Made by a program: the position numbers and the translations under genes. 64,000 nt of DNA, from positions 1-64,000 of the forward strand of contig NZ_JAIUHR010000016.1 in NCBI RefSeq assembly GCF_020165195.1, in the 5' to 3' direction. This DNA comes from Mesorhizobium sp. CA14 (lineage in GTDB: Bacteria > Pseudomonadota > Alphaproteobacteria > Rhizobiales > Rhizobiaceae). The notes under the pieces were generated by a model. The model saw only the letters and a list, made by a program, of their open reading frames with translations. It did not search any database and had not been told where the DNA came from. Every line of letters begins with the position of its first letter. The stretch's first letter is position 1. Shown piece by piece: positions 1 through 8,473 of this stretch.

Positions 1-57
1 ACCATCCTCTGCGCCATGCTGCGCAACAATCAGGAATGGAACCCTCAACACACCTGA
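1..57 (+). pseudogene. C-terminal end of an IS110-type transposase (partial, edge of window)
   Basis: The first 18 codons stay open and end at TGA (55-57). The peptide contains AMLRNNQEWNP, which resembles the usual C-terminal tail of IS110/IS116-family transposases (an AMLR core, a short polar stretch, then W and P). Only this tail lies in the window, so I cannot tell whether the gene is intact upstream. The assignment rests on a short motif and is tentative. An unrelated protein tail remains possible. Confidence 0.4.
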
Positions 58-93
58 AAAACACAGTTGCTCATCCGGCCGCTTCGCCGCCAC

Positions 94-213
94 CTTTTCC
101 CCGACGGGGAGAAGAGACTGGCGCCAGCGCCGGCCATCTCCTCTCCCCTCGGGGAGAGGTCAGCCGAGCGAAGCGGAGGCTGGGTGAGGGGAGCGCCACA
201 CGCGGTTGGCTCG
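94..213. repeat. GC-rich dispersed intergenic repeat (family A)
   Basis: The segment after the transposase-like tail contains CCCCGACGGGGAG and CTCCCCTCGGGGAGAG hairpins followed by GCCGAGCGAAGCGGAGGCTG and GTGAGGGGAGCG. A related arrangement (blocks of GGGGAGAGG, GGCTCGGCGAAGCCG and CCCCTCTC) is found at 24412-24620. It has no convincing coding frame and lies just beyond the 3' end of engB, so it may also end that transcript. Confidence 0.55.
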
Positions 214-232
214 CTCCAAGGCGATACCGGCG

Positions 233-919
233 TCAGCCGCCGTTCGCCACCAGGGCGATGGCCGCGCGCAGCTCATCCAGTCCGGCGGCCTTTTCTGACG
301 AGGTGGCCAGCACCACCGGAAACGCCGCCGGCCGCTTCTTGATCTTGGCCAGCGTCTCCTCGATCAGCCGCGGCACGCCGGCAGCCTTGATCTTGTCGGT
401 CTTGGTCAGCACCACCTGGTAGGACACCGCCGCCTTGTCGAGCAGCGTCAGCACTTCCTCGTCCTTGGCCTTGATACCGTGGCGCGCGTCGATCAGCACA
501 TAGACGCGTTTCAGCGTCACGCGGCCCTGCAGATACTCATAGATCAGCTTGGTCCACTCATCGACCTTGTCCTTCGGCGCGCTGGCATAGCCGTAGCCCG
601 GCATGTCGACCAGCGCCATCGGCGGCAGGTCGGCGCCCTCGCCGGAAAAGCCGTCGGGCACGAAATAGTTGAGCTCCTGCGTGCGGCCCGGCGTGTTCGA
701 GGTGCGCGCCAGGCCCTTGTGCCCGACCAGTGCGTTGATCAGCGACGACTTGCCGACATTGGAGCGGCCGGCGAAGGCGATCTCCGGCGGTCCTTCCGGC
801 GGCAGGAACTTCATCGACGGCACGCCGCGGATGAAGACCCAGCCGCGGGTGAACAGCTCCGGGCTGATCGCCGTTTCGTTCGGGGTCTTGTCGTTTGTCG
901 TTTTTTCGGGCGCGTTCAA
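233..919 (-). CDS. engB: Ribosome biogenesis GTP-binding protein EngB/YsxC (YihA)
   Basis: A 228-residue essential-type GTPase needed for late large-subunit assembly. The P-loop GRSNVGKSS is at residues 51-59, and the G3 motif DMPG and G4 motif TKTD follow in order. I place the start at a TTG (919) that overlaps the TGA of the upstream acetyltransferase in a TTGA junction, with GGAGG six bases upstream. The open frame continues further upstream, but only inside the acetyltransferase gene. It is the last gene of the rpmH-rnpA-yidC block, the usual Rhizobiales order. The family is about 200-220 residues, so this length is normal with a short N-terminal extension. Confidence 0.93.
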   Translation of the reverse strand: MNAPEKTTNDKTPNETAISPELFTRGWVFIRGVPSMKFLPPEGPPEIAFAGRSNVGKSSLINALVGHKGLARTSNTPGRTQELNYFVPDGFSGEGADLPPMALVDMPGYGYASAPKDKVDEWTKLIYEYLQGRVTLKRVYVLIDARHGIKAKDEEVLTLLDKAAVSYQVVLTKTDKIKAAGVPRLIEETLAKIKKRPAAFPVVLATSSEKAAGLDELRAAIALVANGG

Positions 920-1554
920 ACCGCTGCCTCCAGCCTGGAAATGTCGGCACCGCGGATGGCATCGAGATTGTGGCTGATCTTGTCGACCGACCAGTCCCAC
1001 CAGGCCGCCTTCAAAAGTCGCCGCACCGTGAATTCGTCGAAGTGCATCTTCACCACCTTCGCCGGATTGCCGGCCACGATCGCATAAGGCGGCACGTCAT
1101 GCGTGACAACCGATTTCGCGGCGACGATGGCGCCATTGCCGATCCTGACGCCCGGCATGATCACCGCATCCATGCCGATCCACACGTCATTTTCGACGAT
1201 GGTGTCGCCGCGGATCTCCTTCGACCATGTCTCAGGGTCGAAGCCTTCCTCCCAGCCATGGCCGAAGATGTTGAACGGATAGGTCGAGAAGCCGGACATG
1301 GCGTGGTTGGCACCGTTCATGATGAAGCGCGCGCCTTCGGCGATGGCGCAGAATTTGCCGATCACCAGCCGGTCGCCGATGAAATCGTAGTGATGCAGCA
1401 CGCATTTCTCGGCGAATTTATCGGGACCGTCGGGGTCGTCGTAATAGGTGAAGTCGCCGATCTCGATGTTGGGCGATGTCACCAGCCCCTTCAGGAAGCC
1501 GACGCGTGGATGCATCGCGATCGGATGCTTGATGTTGGGGTTGGGTCCGGGCAT
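916..1554 (-). CDS. Hexapeptide-repeat O-acetyltransferase of the Vat/CatB type
   Basis: A 212-residue left-handed beta-helix acetyltransferase, related to the xenobiotic (streptogramin A / type B chloramphenicol) acetyltransferases. Visible marks are the tandem hexapeptide region with [31 protein letters not shown] (the His of NGANH is the expected catalytic base), [21 protein letters not shown] and the closing [12 protein letters not shown] at 1554 is chosen because AAAGGA lies six bases upstream; the frame stays open for 28 further codons. It is inserted between yidC and engB and coupled to engB by a 4-bp overlap. The family acetylates antibiotics as well as sugars, so a resistance role cannot be claimed from sequence alone. 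Confidence 0.85.
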   Translation of the reverse strand: MPGPNPNIKHPIAMHPRVGFLKGLVTSPNIEIGDFTYYDDPDGPDKFAEKCVLHHYDFIGDRLVIGKFCAIAEGARFIMNGANHAMSGFSTYPFNIFGHGWEEGFDPETWSKEIRGDTIVENDVWIGMDAVIMPGVRIGNGAIVAAKSVVTHDVPPYAIVAGNPAKVVKMHFDEFTVRRLLKAAWWDWSVDKISHNLDAIRGADISRLEAAV

Positions 1555-1837
1555 CGCGGTCCTTTGCAGGCGGGTTTGGGCGCGGCCGGCGAAGCCCCCG
1601 CGCGCAATCAAACTAACGCGATCCTTTGACGGCACCAACCGTTCAACGGCTGCCGCGGCAGATCGCGATCGGGGGGAGGGGCGCTGTCGGAGATTGGCCG
1701 GAACCCTGCGACGTCGTCATATCCGGCCCTGCCGGTTTCGGCGCTTGGCGAAAATGCGCTGTCGCTGAAGATGGCGGCGGGTTGATCGGCCGCTTCTGGC
1801 GCCGACGTTGGAAGTTAGCCGAATCGCCCGTCACTCG

Positions 1838-1980
1838 GGCTTCACCGAGTATCCATGCCGTGACCCTTGCCGTAGAGTGCTACGGCGCAGAATGCAACGC
1901 CTTAGCGTAACGGCATGGATTCCAGGGTCTGCGCGCGTCGCTTCGCTCCTTGCTCCGCCCTGGAATGACGGCGGAGCTGC
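1838..1980. repeat. Dispersed repeat (family B) with 10-bp inverted repeat
   Basis: ATCCATGCCG at 1851-1860 is repeated inverted at 1911-1920 (CGGCATGGAT). The arm from about 1907 to 1980 is, in reverse complement, nearly identical to 38901-38964, with only a few single-base differences. The remainder of this 433-base gap (1555-1837) between yidC and the acetyltransferase shows no credible gene. The element may form a long hairpin downstream of yidC. Confidence 0.75.
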
Positions 1981-1987
1981 ACGCCTT

Positions 1988-3802
1988 CTATTCCGCCGGC
2001 GATGGTTTCTTGCGGAACATCGATGCCAGATTGTCCCACAATTCGATCTTGGCGCCCTGGCGCTTCATGATCACGCCCTGCTGCAGGATCGACAGCGTGT
2101 TGTTCCAGGCCCAGTAGATGACGAGGCCGGCCGGGAACGAGCCCATCATGAAGGTGAAGATCACCGGCATCCAGGTGAAGATCGCCGCCTGCGTCGGGTC
2201 CGGCGGCGCCGGGTTCATGCGCATCTGCAGGAACATGGTGATGCCCATGACCACCGCCCAGGCGCCCATATGCGGCAGGAAGGCGGGCGCCGCGAAGGGC
2301 AGCAGGCCGAACAGGTTGAAGATCGAGGTCGGGTCCGGCGCAGCAAGGTCGTGGATCCAGCCGAAGAACGGCGCATGCCGCATCTCGATGGTGATGTAGA
2401 GCACCTTGTAGAGCGAGAAGAAGACCGGGATCTGCAGCGCCACCGGCCAGCAGCCGGCCAGCGGATTGATCTTCTCGGTCTTGTAGAGCTCCATCATCGC
2501 CTGCTGCTGCTTCATCTTGTCGTCCGCGTATTTCTCGCGGATCTCCAGCATCTTCGGCTGCACCTTCTTCATGTTCGCCATCGAGGCGTAGGACTTGTTG
2601 GCGAGCGGGAAGAAGATGGCCTTGACGATGACGGTGGTGGCGAGGATCGCCAGCCCGAAATTGCCGAAGAATTTGTAGAGCGTGTCGATCAGCCAGAACA
2701 TCGGCTTGGTGATGAAATAGAACCAGCCCCAGTCGATCAAAAGGTCGAACCGCTTGATGTGCCGGTCCTGGGCATAGGCGTTGATCTTGGCGACTTCCTT
2801 GGCGCCGGCGAAGACTTCGGTCTCGACGGTCGCCGACTGGCCGGCCTCGATGTTGATCGGATCGGTCAGGAAGTCCGACTGATAGCGGTGACGGCCGTCC
2901 TCGAAATAGGCATAGCGCGGCTGGAAGGGCTGCTTCTCGGTCGGCACCAGCGTCACGGCCCAGTATTTGTCGGTGATGCCGAGCCAGCCGTCGGTCGACT
3001 TGCCGGGCTTGACTTCCTTGTCCTTCTCGATGGTCGCGTATTTGTACTCCGACAGCCCCTCGGCGCCGGTGACGCCGATCAGGCCCTCATGCAGCACATA
3101 GGTGCTGGCGACCGCCGGCTTGTCGTAGCGCGTGACCCGGCCATAATTGAACAGGCTGACGGCGGCGCTGCCTGAATTCTGCACCGTGTCGGAAACGGTG
3201 AACATGTAGTCGTTGTCGACCGAGATGGTGCGCTTGAAGGTAAGACCCTTGTCGTTGGTGTAGGTCAGCGTCACCGGCGTCGAGGGGGTCAGCGTCGGAT
3301 TGCCCTCCACGCTCCATACCGTGTCCGAGCTTGGCACCGCGCCTGTCTTGTCGGTGCCGACGAAACCGATCTCGGCGAAATAGCCGGTGGGCAGCGCCTG
3401 CGGGTTGAGCAGTTGGATCTCGGGCGAATTCTTGTCGACCGTCTCGGTGTAGTGCTTGAGCTTCAGGTCGTCGAGGCGCGCGCCGGTCAGGTTGATAGAG
3501 CCTTCGAGGCTGGGCGTATCGATCTTGACGCGCTTGGTCGCGGCGATGGCCTGGTCACGACCGGCCGCCGTGGTCGTGTCGCCGCCGGGCGCGCTGGGGA
3601 TGGCGCCCGGCGCCTGAGCCGTCGGCGCCGTGGCCGGATTGGTTCCTTGCGCTTCCTTCTTCTGCGCCTCGACGCGCTGCTGCTCTATGCGGGCCTGCTC
3701 GCGCTGCTGCTCCATCTTCGGGTTCATGTAGAACACCTGCCAGAGCGTCAGGATCAGCACCGACAGCGCGATGGTGATGAAGAAATTGCGGTTGTTTTCC
3801 AT
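1988..3802 (-). CDS. yidC: Membrane protein insertase YidC
   Basis: A 604-residue inner-membrane insertase that works with or without SecYEG. The N-terminal anchor is at about residues 6-25 (FITIALSVLILTLWQVFYM), followed by a low-complexity Gln/Ala/Pro/Thr linker, the large periplasmic beta-sandwich domain (about 90-350) and the conserved five-helix insertase core in the C-terminal third, with NPLAGCWPVALQIPVFFSLY and the final LVIYWAWNNTLSILQQ. Length is typical for Gram-negative YidC. It lies 13 bases after rnpA in the usual rpmH-rnpA-yidC order. No yidD was found between rnpA and yidC, where many bacteria have it. Confidence 0.98.
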   Translation of the reverse strand: MENNRNFFITIALSVLILTLWQVFYMNPKMEQQREQARIEQQRVEAQKKEAQGTNPATAPTAQAPGAIPSAPGGDTTTAAGRDQAIAATKRVKIDTPSLEGSINLTGARLDDLKLKHYTETVDKNSPEIQLLNPQALPTGYFAEIGFVGTDKTGAVPSSDTVWSVEGNPTLTPSTPVTLTYTNDKGLTFKRTISVDNDYMFTVSDTVQNSGSAAVSLFNYGRVTRYDKPAVASTYVLHEGLIGVTGAEGLSEYKYATIEKDKEVKPGKSTDGWLGITDKYWAVTLVPTEKQPFQPRYAYFEDGRHRYQSDFLTDPINIEAGQSATVETEVFAGAKEVAKINAYAQDRHIKRFDLLIDWGWFYFITKPMFWLIDTLYKFFGNFGLAILATTVIVKAIFFPLANKSYASMANMKKVQPKMLEIREKYADDKMKQQQAMMELYKTEKINPLAGCWPVALQIPVFFSLYKVLYITIEMRHAPFFGWIHDLAAPDPTSIFNLFGLLPFAAPAFLPHMGAWAVVMGITMFLQMRMNPAPPDPTQAAIFTWMPVIFTFMMGSFPAGLVIYWAWNNTLSILQQGVIMKRQGAKIELWDNLASMFRKKPSPAE

Positions 3803-3815
3803 CGAAAGCCCTGGC

Positions 3816-4169
3816 CTATCGTGTTCCGCGCAGCCGGCGGGAAAGCTCGGCCTTCAACTGGCCGAAGGGAATGGCAAGCACGTCTTCACGCCCGACGATG
3901 ACATAGTCATTGCCGGGCGCCATGTCATCGGCGGCATGAACGCGCACGGCTTCCCTCAGCCGCCGCCGGACGCGGTTTCGCACCACGGCGTTGCCGACCT
4001 TCTTGGTGACGGTGTAGCCGACGCGCGGCGCAAGGTCATCGCCGCGGTCGAGAACTTCAACGAGAAAAAGCCGCCCGCGGCGTTTCTCGCCGCCGCGCAC
4101 AGCCAGGAAATCCGCGCGTTTCAGAAGCCGCCCGGGAGTTTTCCCCTGTGGCTTGCCGGGTGCGGGCAA
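3816..4169 (-). CDS. rnpA: Ribonuclease P protein component
   Basis: The protein subunit of RNase P, which helps mature tRNA 5' ends. The family signature is clear: [11 protein letters not shown] near the N terminus, then [26 protein letters not shown] with the RNR motif that contacts RNA. No ATG fits between the rpmH stop and the first conserved residues. I chose TTG at 4169, which has GGAA about ten bases upstream and gives 117 residues. The frame is also open further upstream through rpmH, but those residues are a shadow of rpmH. The start is the least certain part of this call. Confidence 0.9.
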   Translation of the reverse strand: MPAPGKPQGKTPGRLLKRADFLAVRGGEKRRGRLFLVEVLDRGDDLAPRVGYTVTKKVGNAVVRNRVRRRLREAVRVHAADDMAPGNDYVIVGREDVLAIPFGQLKAELSRRLRGTR

Positions 4170-4185
4170 CGATCTCGTCTTCCGT

Positions 4186-4320
4186 TCAGGCGCTGAGCCG
4201 CTTGCGGCCGCGGTTGCGGCGGGCAGCAACGACGCCACGGCCACCCTTGGTGGCCATGCGGGCACGGAAACCATGCCGGCGCTTACGGACGAGCTTGGAC
4301 GGTTGGTAGGTACGCTTCAT
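4186..4320 (-). CDS. rpmH: 50S ribosomal protein L34
   Basis: A 44-residue highly basic protein beginning [18 protein letters not shown] and ending RKRLSA, which is the full-length, nearly invariant L34 sequence. It opens the rpmH-rnpA-yidC transcript. A promoter with excellent spacing lies about 120 bases upstream (4442-4470). Confidence 0.97.
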   Translation of the reverse strand: MKRTYQPSKLVRKRRHGFRARMATKGGRGVVAARRNRGRKRLSA

Positions 4321-4441
4321 TTGTTTTAATACCGCGGCGTGCGGCCCTTCTTGATTCTGTCACTCTGTAACAGGAGCTTTGCCGGGCCGGCTTAGGCGCG
4401 ATCGAAACCGCGCCGGGACGAACGGCCCGAGCGTGAGCGGG

Positions 4442-4470
4442 CTTATAGAAAGAAGGTTTTTGGAAGTCAA
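4442..4470 (-). promoter_or_regulatory. Sigma-70 type promoter for rpmH-rnpA-yidC
   Basis: On the minus strand TTGACT (-35) is followed after exactly 17 bases by TATAAG (-10). The orientation reads into rpmH, leaving a leader of roughly 110 bases. This is the best-matching housekeeping promoter I found in the window, and its position fits a highly expressed ribosomal-protein operon. Confidence 0.75.
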
Positions 4471-4575
4471 TCCGGCGCGGCCGCGAGGCATTTTTCGCTG
4501 GACCAAGGTTGAAATTGGCAAAAAAGCCGCAAATCGCATAATCTGAACCGATCAAGGCTTCGTGAAGACCGCGTC

Positions 4576-6069
4576 ATGACGAATGAAGCTCTGTCCACCG
4601 ATGAAAAGGCCCGGCCGGCTGCGGCGAACTCGTCGCGGCGGGTGCCGCTGTCGCGCGGCCTGTCGACCAAGCTTCTCTTCCTCACCATCGCCTTCGTGCT
4701 TTTGGCCGAAGTCCTGATCTTCCTGCCCTGGATCGCCAGCTATCGGGTCAACTGGCTGAAGGAGCGCTTGAGCACCGCAGCCGCCGTGTCGATCGTGCTC
4801 TTGCAGGGCGAGCCCAACGCGCTGTCGCACAACGCCCAGAACGACGTGCTGATGGCGATCGGCGCCAAGGCCATCGCGGTGCGCGACGGCGGGGTCTCCC
4901 GGCTGCTCGTCGTTTCCGACATGCCGCCCCAGGTCGACGAGCATATCGACATCGCCGATGTCGGCCTGGTCAACGGCATGACCGGCGCGCTCGAGACGCT
5001 CTTTTTCGGCGGCAAGCGCATGCTGCGCGTCTTCGGCCCGGTCGGCGACAGCGACAAGGAATTCGAGCTGATCATGCCGGACTACCGTCTGCGCGACGCT
5101 ATGCTCAGATATTCGCGCAACGTCGCCGTCGTCTCGCTGTTGATCTCGCTGTTCACCGCCATGCTGGTCTACGCGGCGATCGACCTGATCATGATCGGGC
5201 CGATCCGCACCATGACGCGTTCGATCCTGGCCTTCTCCGAGGCGCCCGACGATCCTGGACGCGTCATCCGTCCCGCCGACCGCGCCGACGAGATCGGCGT
5301 GGCCGAGCGCGAGTTGTCGCAGATGCAGGACCGGCTGCAGAAGATGCTGTCGGAGCAGAAGCATCTCGCCGACCTCGGCCTCGCCGTCTCCAAGATCAAC
5401 CACGACATGCGCAACATCCTCGCTTCCGCGCAGCTGATGTCGGATCGCCTGCGCCAGGTGAAGGACCCGACCGTGCAGGCCTTCGCGCCGAAGCTTCTGC
5501 GCGCGCTCGACCGCGCCGTCTCCTATTCCGAAGGCGTGCTTCACTATGGCCGCACGCAGGAGCCGGCGCCGTCGCGCCGCCGTGTGCGATTGCGCCAGCT
5601 GGTCGACGACGTGCACGGCCTGCTCGACATCGAGGAGGGCATCGAGTTCGTCAACGGCGTCGAGGCCGCCTTCGAGGTCGACGCCGATTCCGACCAGCTG
5701 TTCCGCGTGCTGACCAATCTTTGCCGCAACTCCGTGCAGGCGATGGCCGCCGACACCGAAAGCGCGGTGGTGCGCCGGCTGGCGGTCTCGGCCGAGCGCC
5801 ATGGCAGCGTCAGCCGCATCACCGTCGCCGACACCGGCCCCGGCCTGCCGCCCAAGGCGCGCGAGAATCTGTTTGCCGCCTTCCGCGGCTCGGCGCGCAG
5901 CGGCGGTACCGGCCTCGGCCTGGCGATCGCGCATGAATTGATCCGCGCCCATGGCGGCACGGTCGAGCTTGTCGAATCGATCGGCGGCCGCACCGTCTTC
6001 GCCGTCGTCATCCCCGACCAGCCGGTCCGGCTCGATCAAGCGCGCAATGGCCTGCGCCGCCCGGCTTGA
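4576..6069 (+). CDS. HAMP-containing sensor histidine kinase without a visible partner regulator
   Basis: A 497-residue membrane sensor kinase. Transmembrane segments are at about residues 33-55 and 182-203 with a periplasmic domain of about 125 residues between them. A HAMP-like linker follows (205-255). The phospho-acceptor region reads KINHDMRNI with His276, a variant of the usual HELRTPL box. The ATPase part has the N-box NLCRNSVQAM (381-390), DTGPGLP (419-425) and GGTGLGLA (443-450). No response regulator is adjacent: the neighbours are the divergent rpmH operon and tRNA-Arg. What it senses cannot be read from the sequence. Confidence 0.9.
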   Translation: MTNEALSTDEKARPAAANSSRRVPLSRGLSTKLLFLTIAFVLLAEVLIFLPWIASYRVNWLKERLSTAAAVSIVLLQGEPNALSHNAQNDVLMAIGAKAIAVRDGGVSRLLVVSDMPPQVDEHIDIADVGLVNGMTGALETLFFGGKRMLRVFGPVGDSDKEFELIMPDYRLRDAMLRYSRNVAVVSLLISLFTAMLVYAAIDLIMIGPIRTMTRSILAFSEAPDDPGRVIRPADRADEIGVAERELSQMQDRLQKMLSEQKHLADLGLAVSKINHDMRNILASAQLMSDRLRQVKDPTVQAFAPKLLRALDRAVSYSEGVLHYGRTQEPAPSRRRVRLRQLVDDVHGLLDIEEGIEFVNGVEAAFEVDADSDQLFRVLTNLCRNSVQAMAADTESAVVRRLAVSAERHGSVSRITVADTGPGLPPKARENLFAAFRGSARSGGTGLGLAIAHELIRAHGGTVELVESIGGRTVFAVVIPDQPVRLDQARNGLRRPA

Positions 6070-6257
6070 GGCCGCCGCCTCCGGCGGAGCCGCTTGTCGG
6101 CAGCGGCGCGCCTCGATCAAAGCCGGCAAAACCACCTGCGACAAAACTTTTGCCGGATCGGCTTGCTTTTCGCAAATTCAGTCGTTAGGGAACACTCCAC
6201 ATCGCGGCCGGCCGTCTCGACCGGATCGCGGGGCCTGTGTCATGCACGGCCTGTTGC

Positions 6258-6334
6258 GCGCCCGTAGCTCAGCTGGATAGAGCACCAGACTACGAATCTG
6301 GGGGTCAGGAGTTCGAATCTCTTCGGGCGCGCCA
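6258..6334 (+). tRNA. tRNA-Arg (anticodon ACG)
   Basis: A 77-base cloverleaf with acceptor arms GCGCCCG (6258-6264) and CGGGCGC (6324-6330), discriminator G and encoded CCA. The anticodon stem is CCAGA/TCTGG around loop CTACGAA, giving anticodon ACG at 6292-6294. The T-loop contains TTCGAAT. ACG (A34 converted to inosine) reads CGU, CGC and CGA. The gene sits at the border between conserved and accessory regions, and part of it resembles sequence at 13634-13683. Confidence 0.97.
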
Positions 6335-6589
6335 TTTCAATTCCTTGAATCATTAGCGTTTCAAGTCGCCGCTTACGCGCAAAAGCAATCACGATCGAGA
6401 CCTCGCCATGCTGTACCGAATGCAGTACCGCTTGAGGCGTGATTGCCGCTTCGCGACAGCCTCTGCACCTACCGGAGCCAATGCGCCCCAGATTCGCGGC
6501 ACAGCGATCTCTCGCGAGGTCCCGCATTCCAATTTTCAGACCAACTTGGTATCGATCGGACAAAGCGGCATATTTGGCACAGGCAACCC

Positions 6590-7576
6590 ATGACGCCAAA
6601 TCGACAAACCGAGACTCCTGTCCGAGCCTATCATGGCAGCTTCTCCGACCCGGGCTCGATGGCGCAGGCGATCGGCGGTACCAATTCCTGGTCCGGCGAT
6701 CCTCGTCCAATCGGGCGGGCGGGCAAGAACTTTCATGCGACATTGGAGCTGGCGGCTGTCGACCGGATCAATGTCTCCATCGGCAGATTCACTGAAGCCA
6801 TTTCTCAATCCGGCGTTACTGCGAACCTGCATACGTTCATGTTCGCCATCGAACCTGGTACTGTTCGCCGCGTTTCGGGCAGGAAACTCTCCGGCCGACA
6901 TGTTTTTCATTTGCGGCCAAACGAGAGGACTGTCACGAGCTCTCCGCCGGGTATGCCCTGGGCCTCCGGCGTCATCTCAATACCTTTCGACCTGCTCGCC
7001 GCGCATGGACCGAAACTGGCAGGGATAGACCAGCTCGACGACGACCGGATGTTTCTGGCGCCCAAGGCGGCCATGGCCCGGCTTGTCGGGTTGACGAAGG
7101 ACGTTTCGCGCGCCATCAGGGAGACACCGCAGATCATCGAGGCGCCGCAACCGGCCAAGGCGCTTTCGGGCGCCATCCTCGATGCGCTTCTCGCCTGTCT
7201 CACCCAAAGCAATGTGAGACCCGACCGCGCCGCTCTCGGCCGGCATCGTCAGATCGTCGCTCGTTTTGAGCGCGCGGTGGAAGAACGCCTCGAGGAGATG
7301 CTGTCGCTGGGCAACATCTGTGCAGCCGTCGGCGTGGCAGAGCGAACCCTCAACCTCGCTTGCCGGGAATTCCTTGGAGAGAGCCCGGTACAATATGCCC
7401 GCAACCGCCGCCTCGACCGAGTTCATGAAAGGCTGTTGGCGTCCGATCTGGCCACGATCCCGGTGACCAGTGTGGCTATGCAGTACGGCTTCTGGGAACT
7501 CGGCCGCTTCGCCCAGGCCTATCGCCTTCGTTTCGGTGAGCGTCCTTCCGACACCTTGCGCCGAAACGCGCATTAA
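6590..7576 (+). CDS. AraC-family transcriptional regulator
   Basis: A 328-residue protein with a variable N-terminal domain and a C-terminal AraC/XylS double helix-turn-helix (about the last 100 residues). Recognisable pieces are NICAAVGVAERTLNLACREFLGESPVQYARNRRLDRVHERL and SVAMQYGFWELGRFAQAYRLRFGERPS, the usual AraC signature. ATG 6590 is used because residues upstream of it show no conservation-like pattern; its ribosome-binding site is weak. It stands 175 bases upstream of the peroxiredoxin gene on the same strand, so it may control that gene, but this is inference from position only. Confidence 0.85.
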   Translation: MTPNRQTETPVRAYHGSFSDPGSMAQAIGGTNSWSGDPRPIGRAGKNFHATLELAAVDRINVSIGRFTEAISQSGVTANLHTFMFAIEPGTVRRVSGRKLSGRHVFHLRPNERTVTSSPPGMPWASGVISIPFDLLAAHGPKLAGIDQLDDDRMFLAPKAAMARLVGLTKDVSRAIRETPQIIEAPQPAKALSGAILDALLACLTQSNVRPDRAALGRHRQIVARFERAVEERLEEMLSLGNICAAVGVAERTLNLACREFLGESPVQYARNRRLDRVHERLLASDLATIPVTSVAMQYGFWELGRFAQAYRLRFGERPSDTLRRNAH

Positions 7577-7751
7577 TCTGTCGCCACGATCCCCAGTCCG
7601 TTCATGCCGGAATTGCATAGTGCCACTCGCGCCGCGCATGGCAAGTGACCGGCTTCCACCGTTGAAGCTCCGGCAAGGTCACACTGATGGTCTGCGCTGC
7701 CTTTGCGGAACCTAACACAGCGCCAGGCCACCAGAACCAAAGGGAATCAGA

Positions 7752-8411
7752 ATGACCCTTCGCATCAACGACGTCGCACCGGATTTTATAGCGGACACTA
7801 CCGACGGGCCGATCGCTTTTCATGATTGGATCGGCGACGGCTGGGCGGTCCTTTTCTCGCATCCCAAGGATTTCACGCCAATCTGCACGACCGAGCTTGG
7901 CACGATGGCCGGCCTCAAGACTGAGTTCGACAAGCGCAACGCCAGGATCATCGGCATCTCGGTCGATCCGGTGGAGAACCACAACAAGTGGAAGAGCGAC
8001 ATCCGCCAGGCGACCGGCCACGCGGTCAACTATCCGATGATCGGCGACCGGGAACTCGAGGTCGCGAAGCTCTACGACATGCTGCCAGCCTCTGCCGGCG
8101 ACACGTCGGAAGGGCGCACGCCCGCTGACAATCAGACGGTGCGTTCGGTGTTCGTCATCGGACCCGACAAGAAGATCAAGCTGATACTCACCTATCCGAT
8201 GACGACCGGCCGCAATTTTCGGGAAATCCTGCGCGCCATCGATTCCATCCAGCTCACGGCCAAATTCCCGGTCGCGACTCCCGCCGACTGGGAGCCCGGC
8301 GAGGAGGTGGTGATTGCCGGGTCTGTCTCGGACGAAGATGCCGCAAAACGCTTTGGCGCCTTCGACGCCATTCTTCCCTATCTGCGCAAGACCAAGCAGC
8401 CGACGGCCTGA
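7752..8411 (+). CDS. 1-Cys peroxiredoxin (Prx6 type)
   Basis: A 219-residue peroxidase reducing H2O2 and organic hydroperoxides. The peroxidatic site HPKDFTPICTTELG places the active cysteine at residue 45; the sequence contains no other Cys, so no resolving cysteine is available and the enzyme should be of the 1-Cys class. The C-terminal half (SVFVIGPDKKIKLILTYPMTTGRNF and the WEPGEEVVI segment) is typical of the Prx6 subfamily. It follows the AraC regulator and precedes the autotransporter by 62 bases. Confidence 0.95.
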   Translation: MTLRINDVAPDFIADTTDGPIAFHDWIGDGWAVLFSHPKDFTPICTTELGTMAGLKTEFDKRNARIIGISVDPVENHNKWKSDIRQATGHAVNYPMIGDRELEVAKLYDMLPASAGDTSEGRTPADNQTVRSVFVIGPDKKIKLILTYPMTTGRNFREILRAIDSIQLTAKFPVATPADWEPGEEVVIAGSVSDEDAAKRFGAFDAILPYLRKTKQPTA

Positions 8412-8473
8412 AGCGATGCGAGTTGATATTTCAATCGTAGTTCCCGCGAGACGGGCGGCGGTAGGTGGGACCA

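Noticed and set aside
4552..6144. 530-codon frame on the minus strand opposite the sensor kinase
   Set aside because: Composition is His/Asp/Arg-rich without domains; the plus-strand kinase has all expected motifs.
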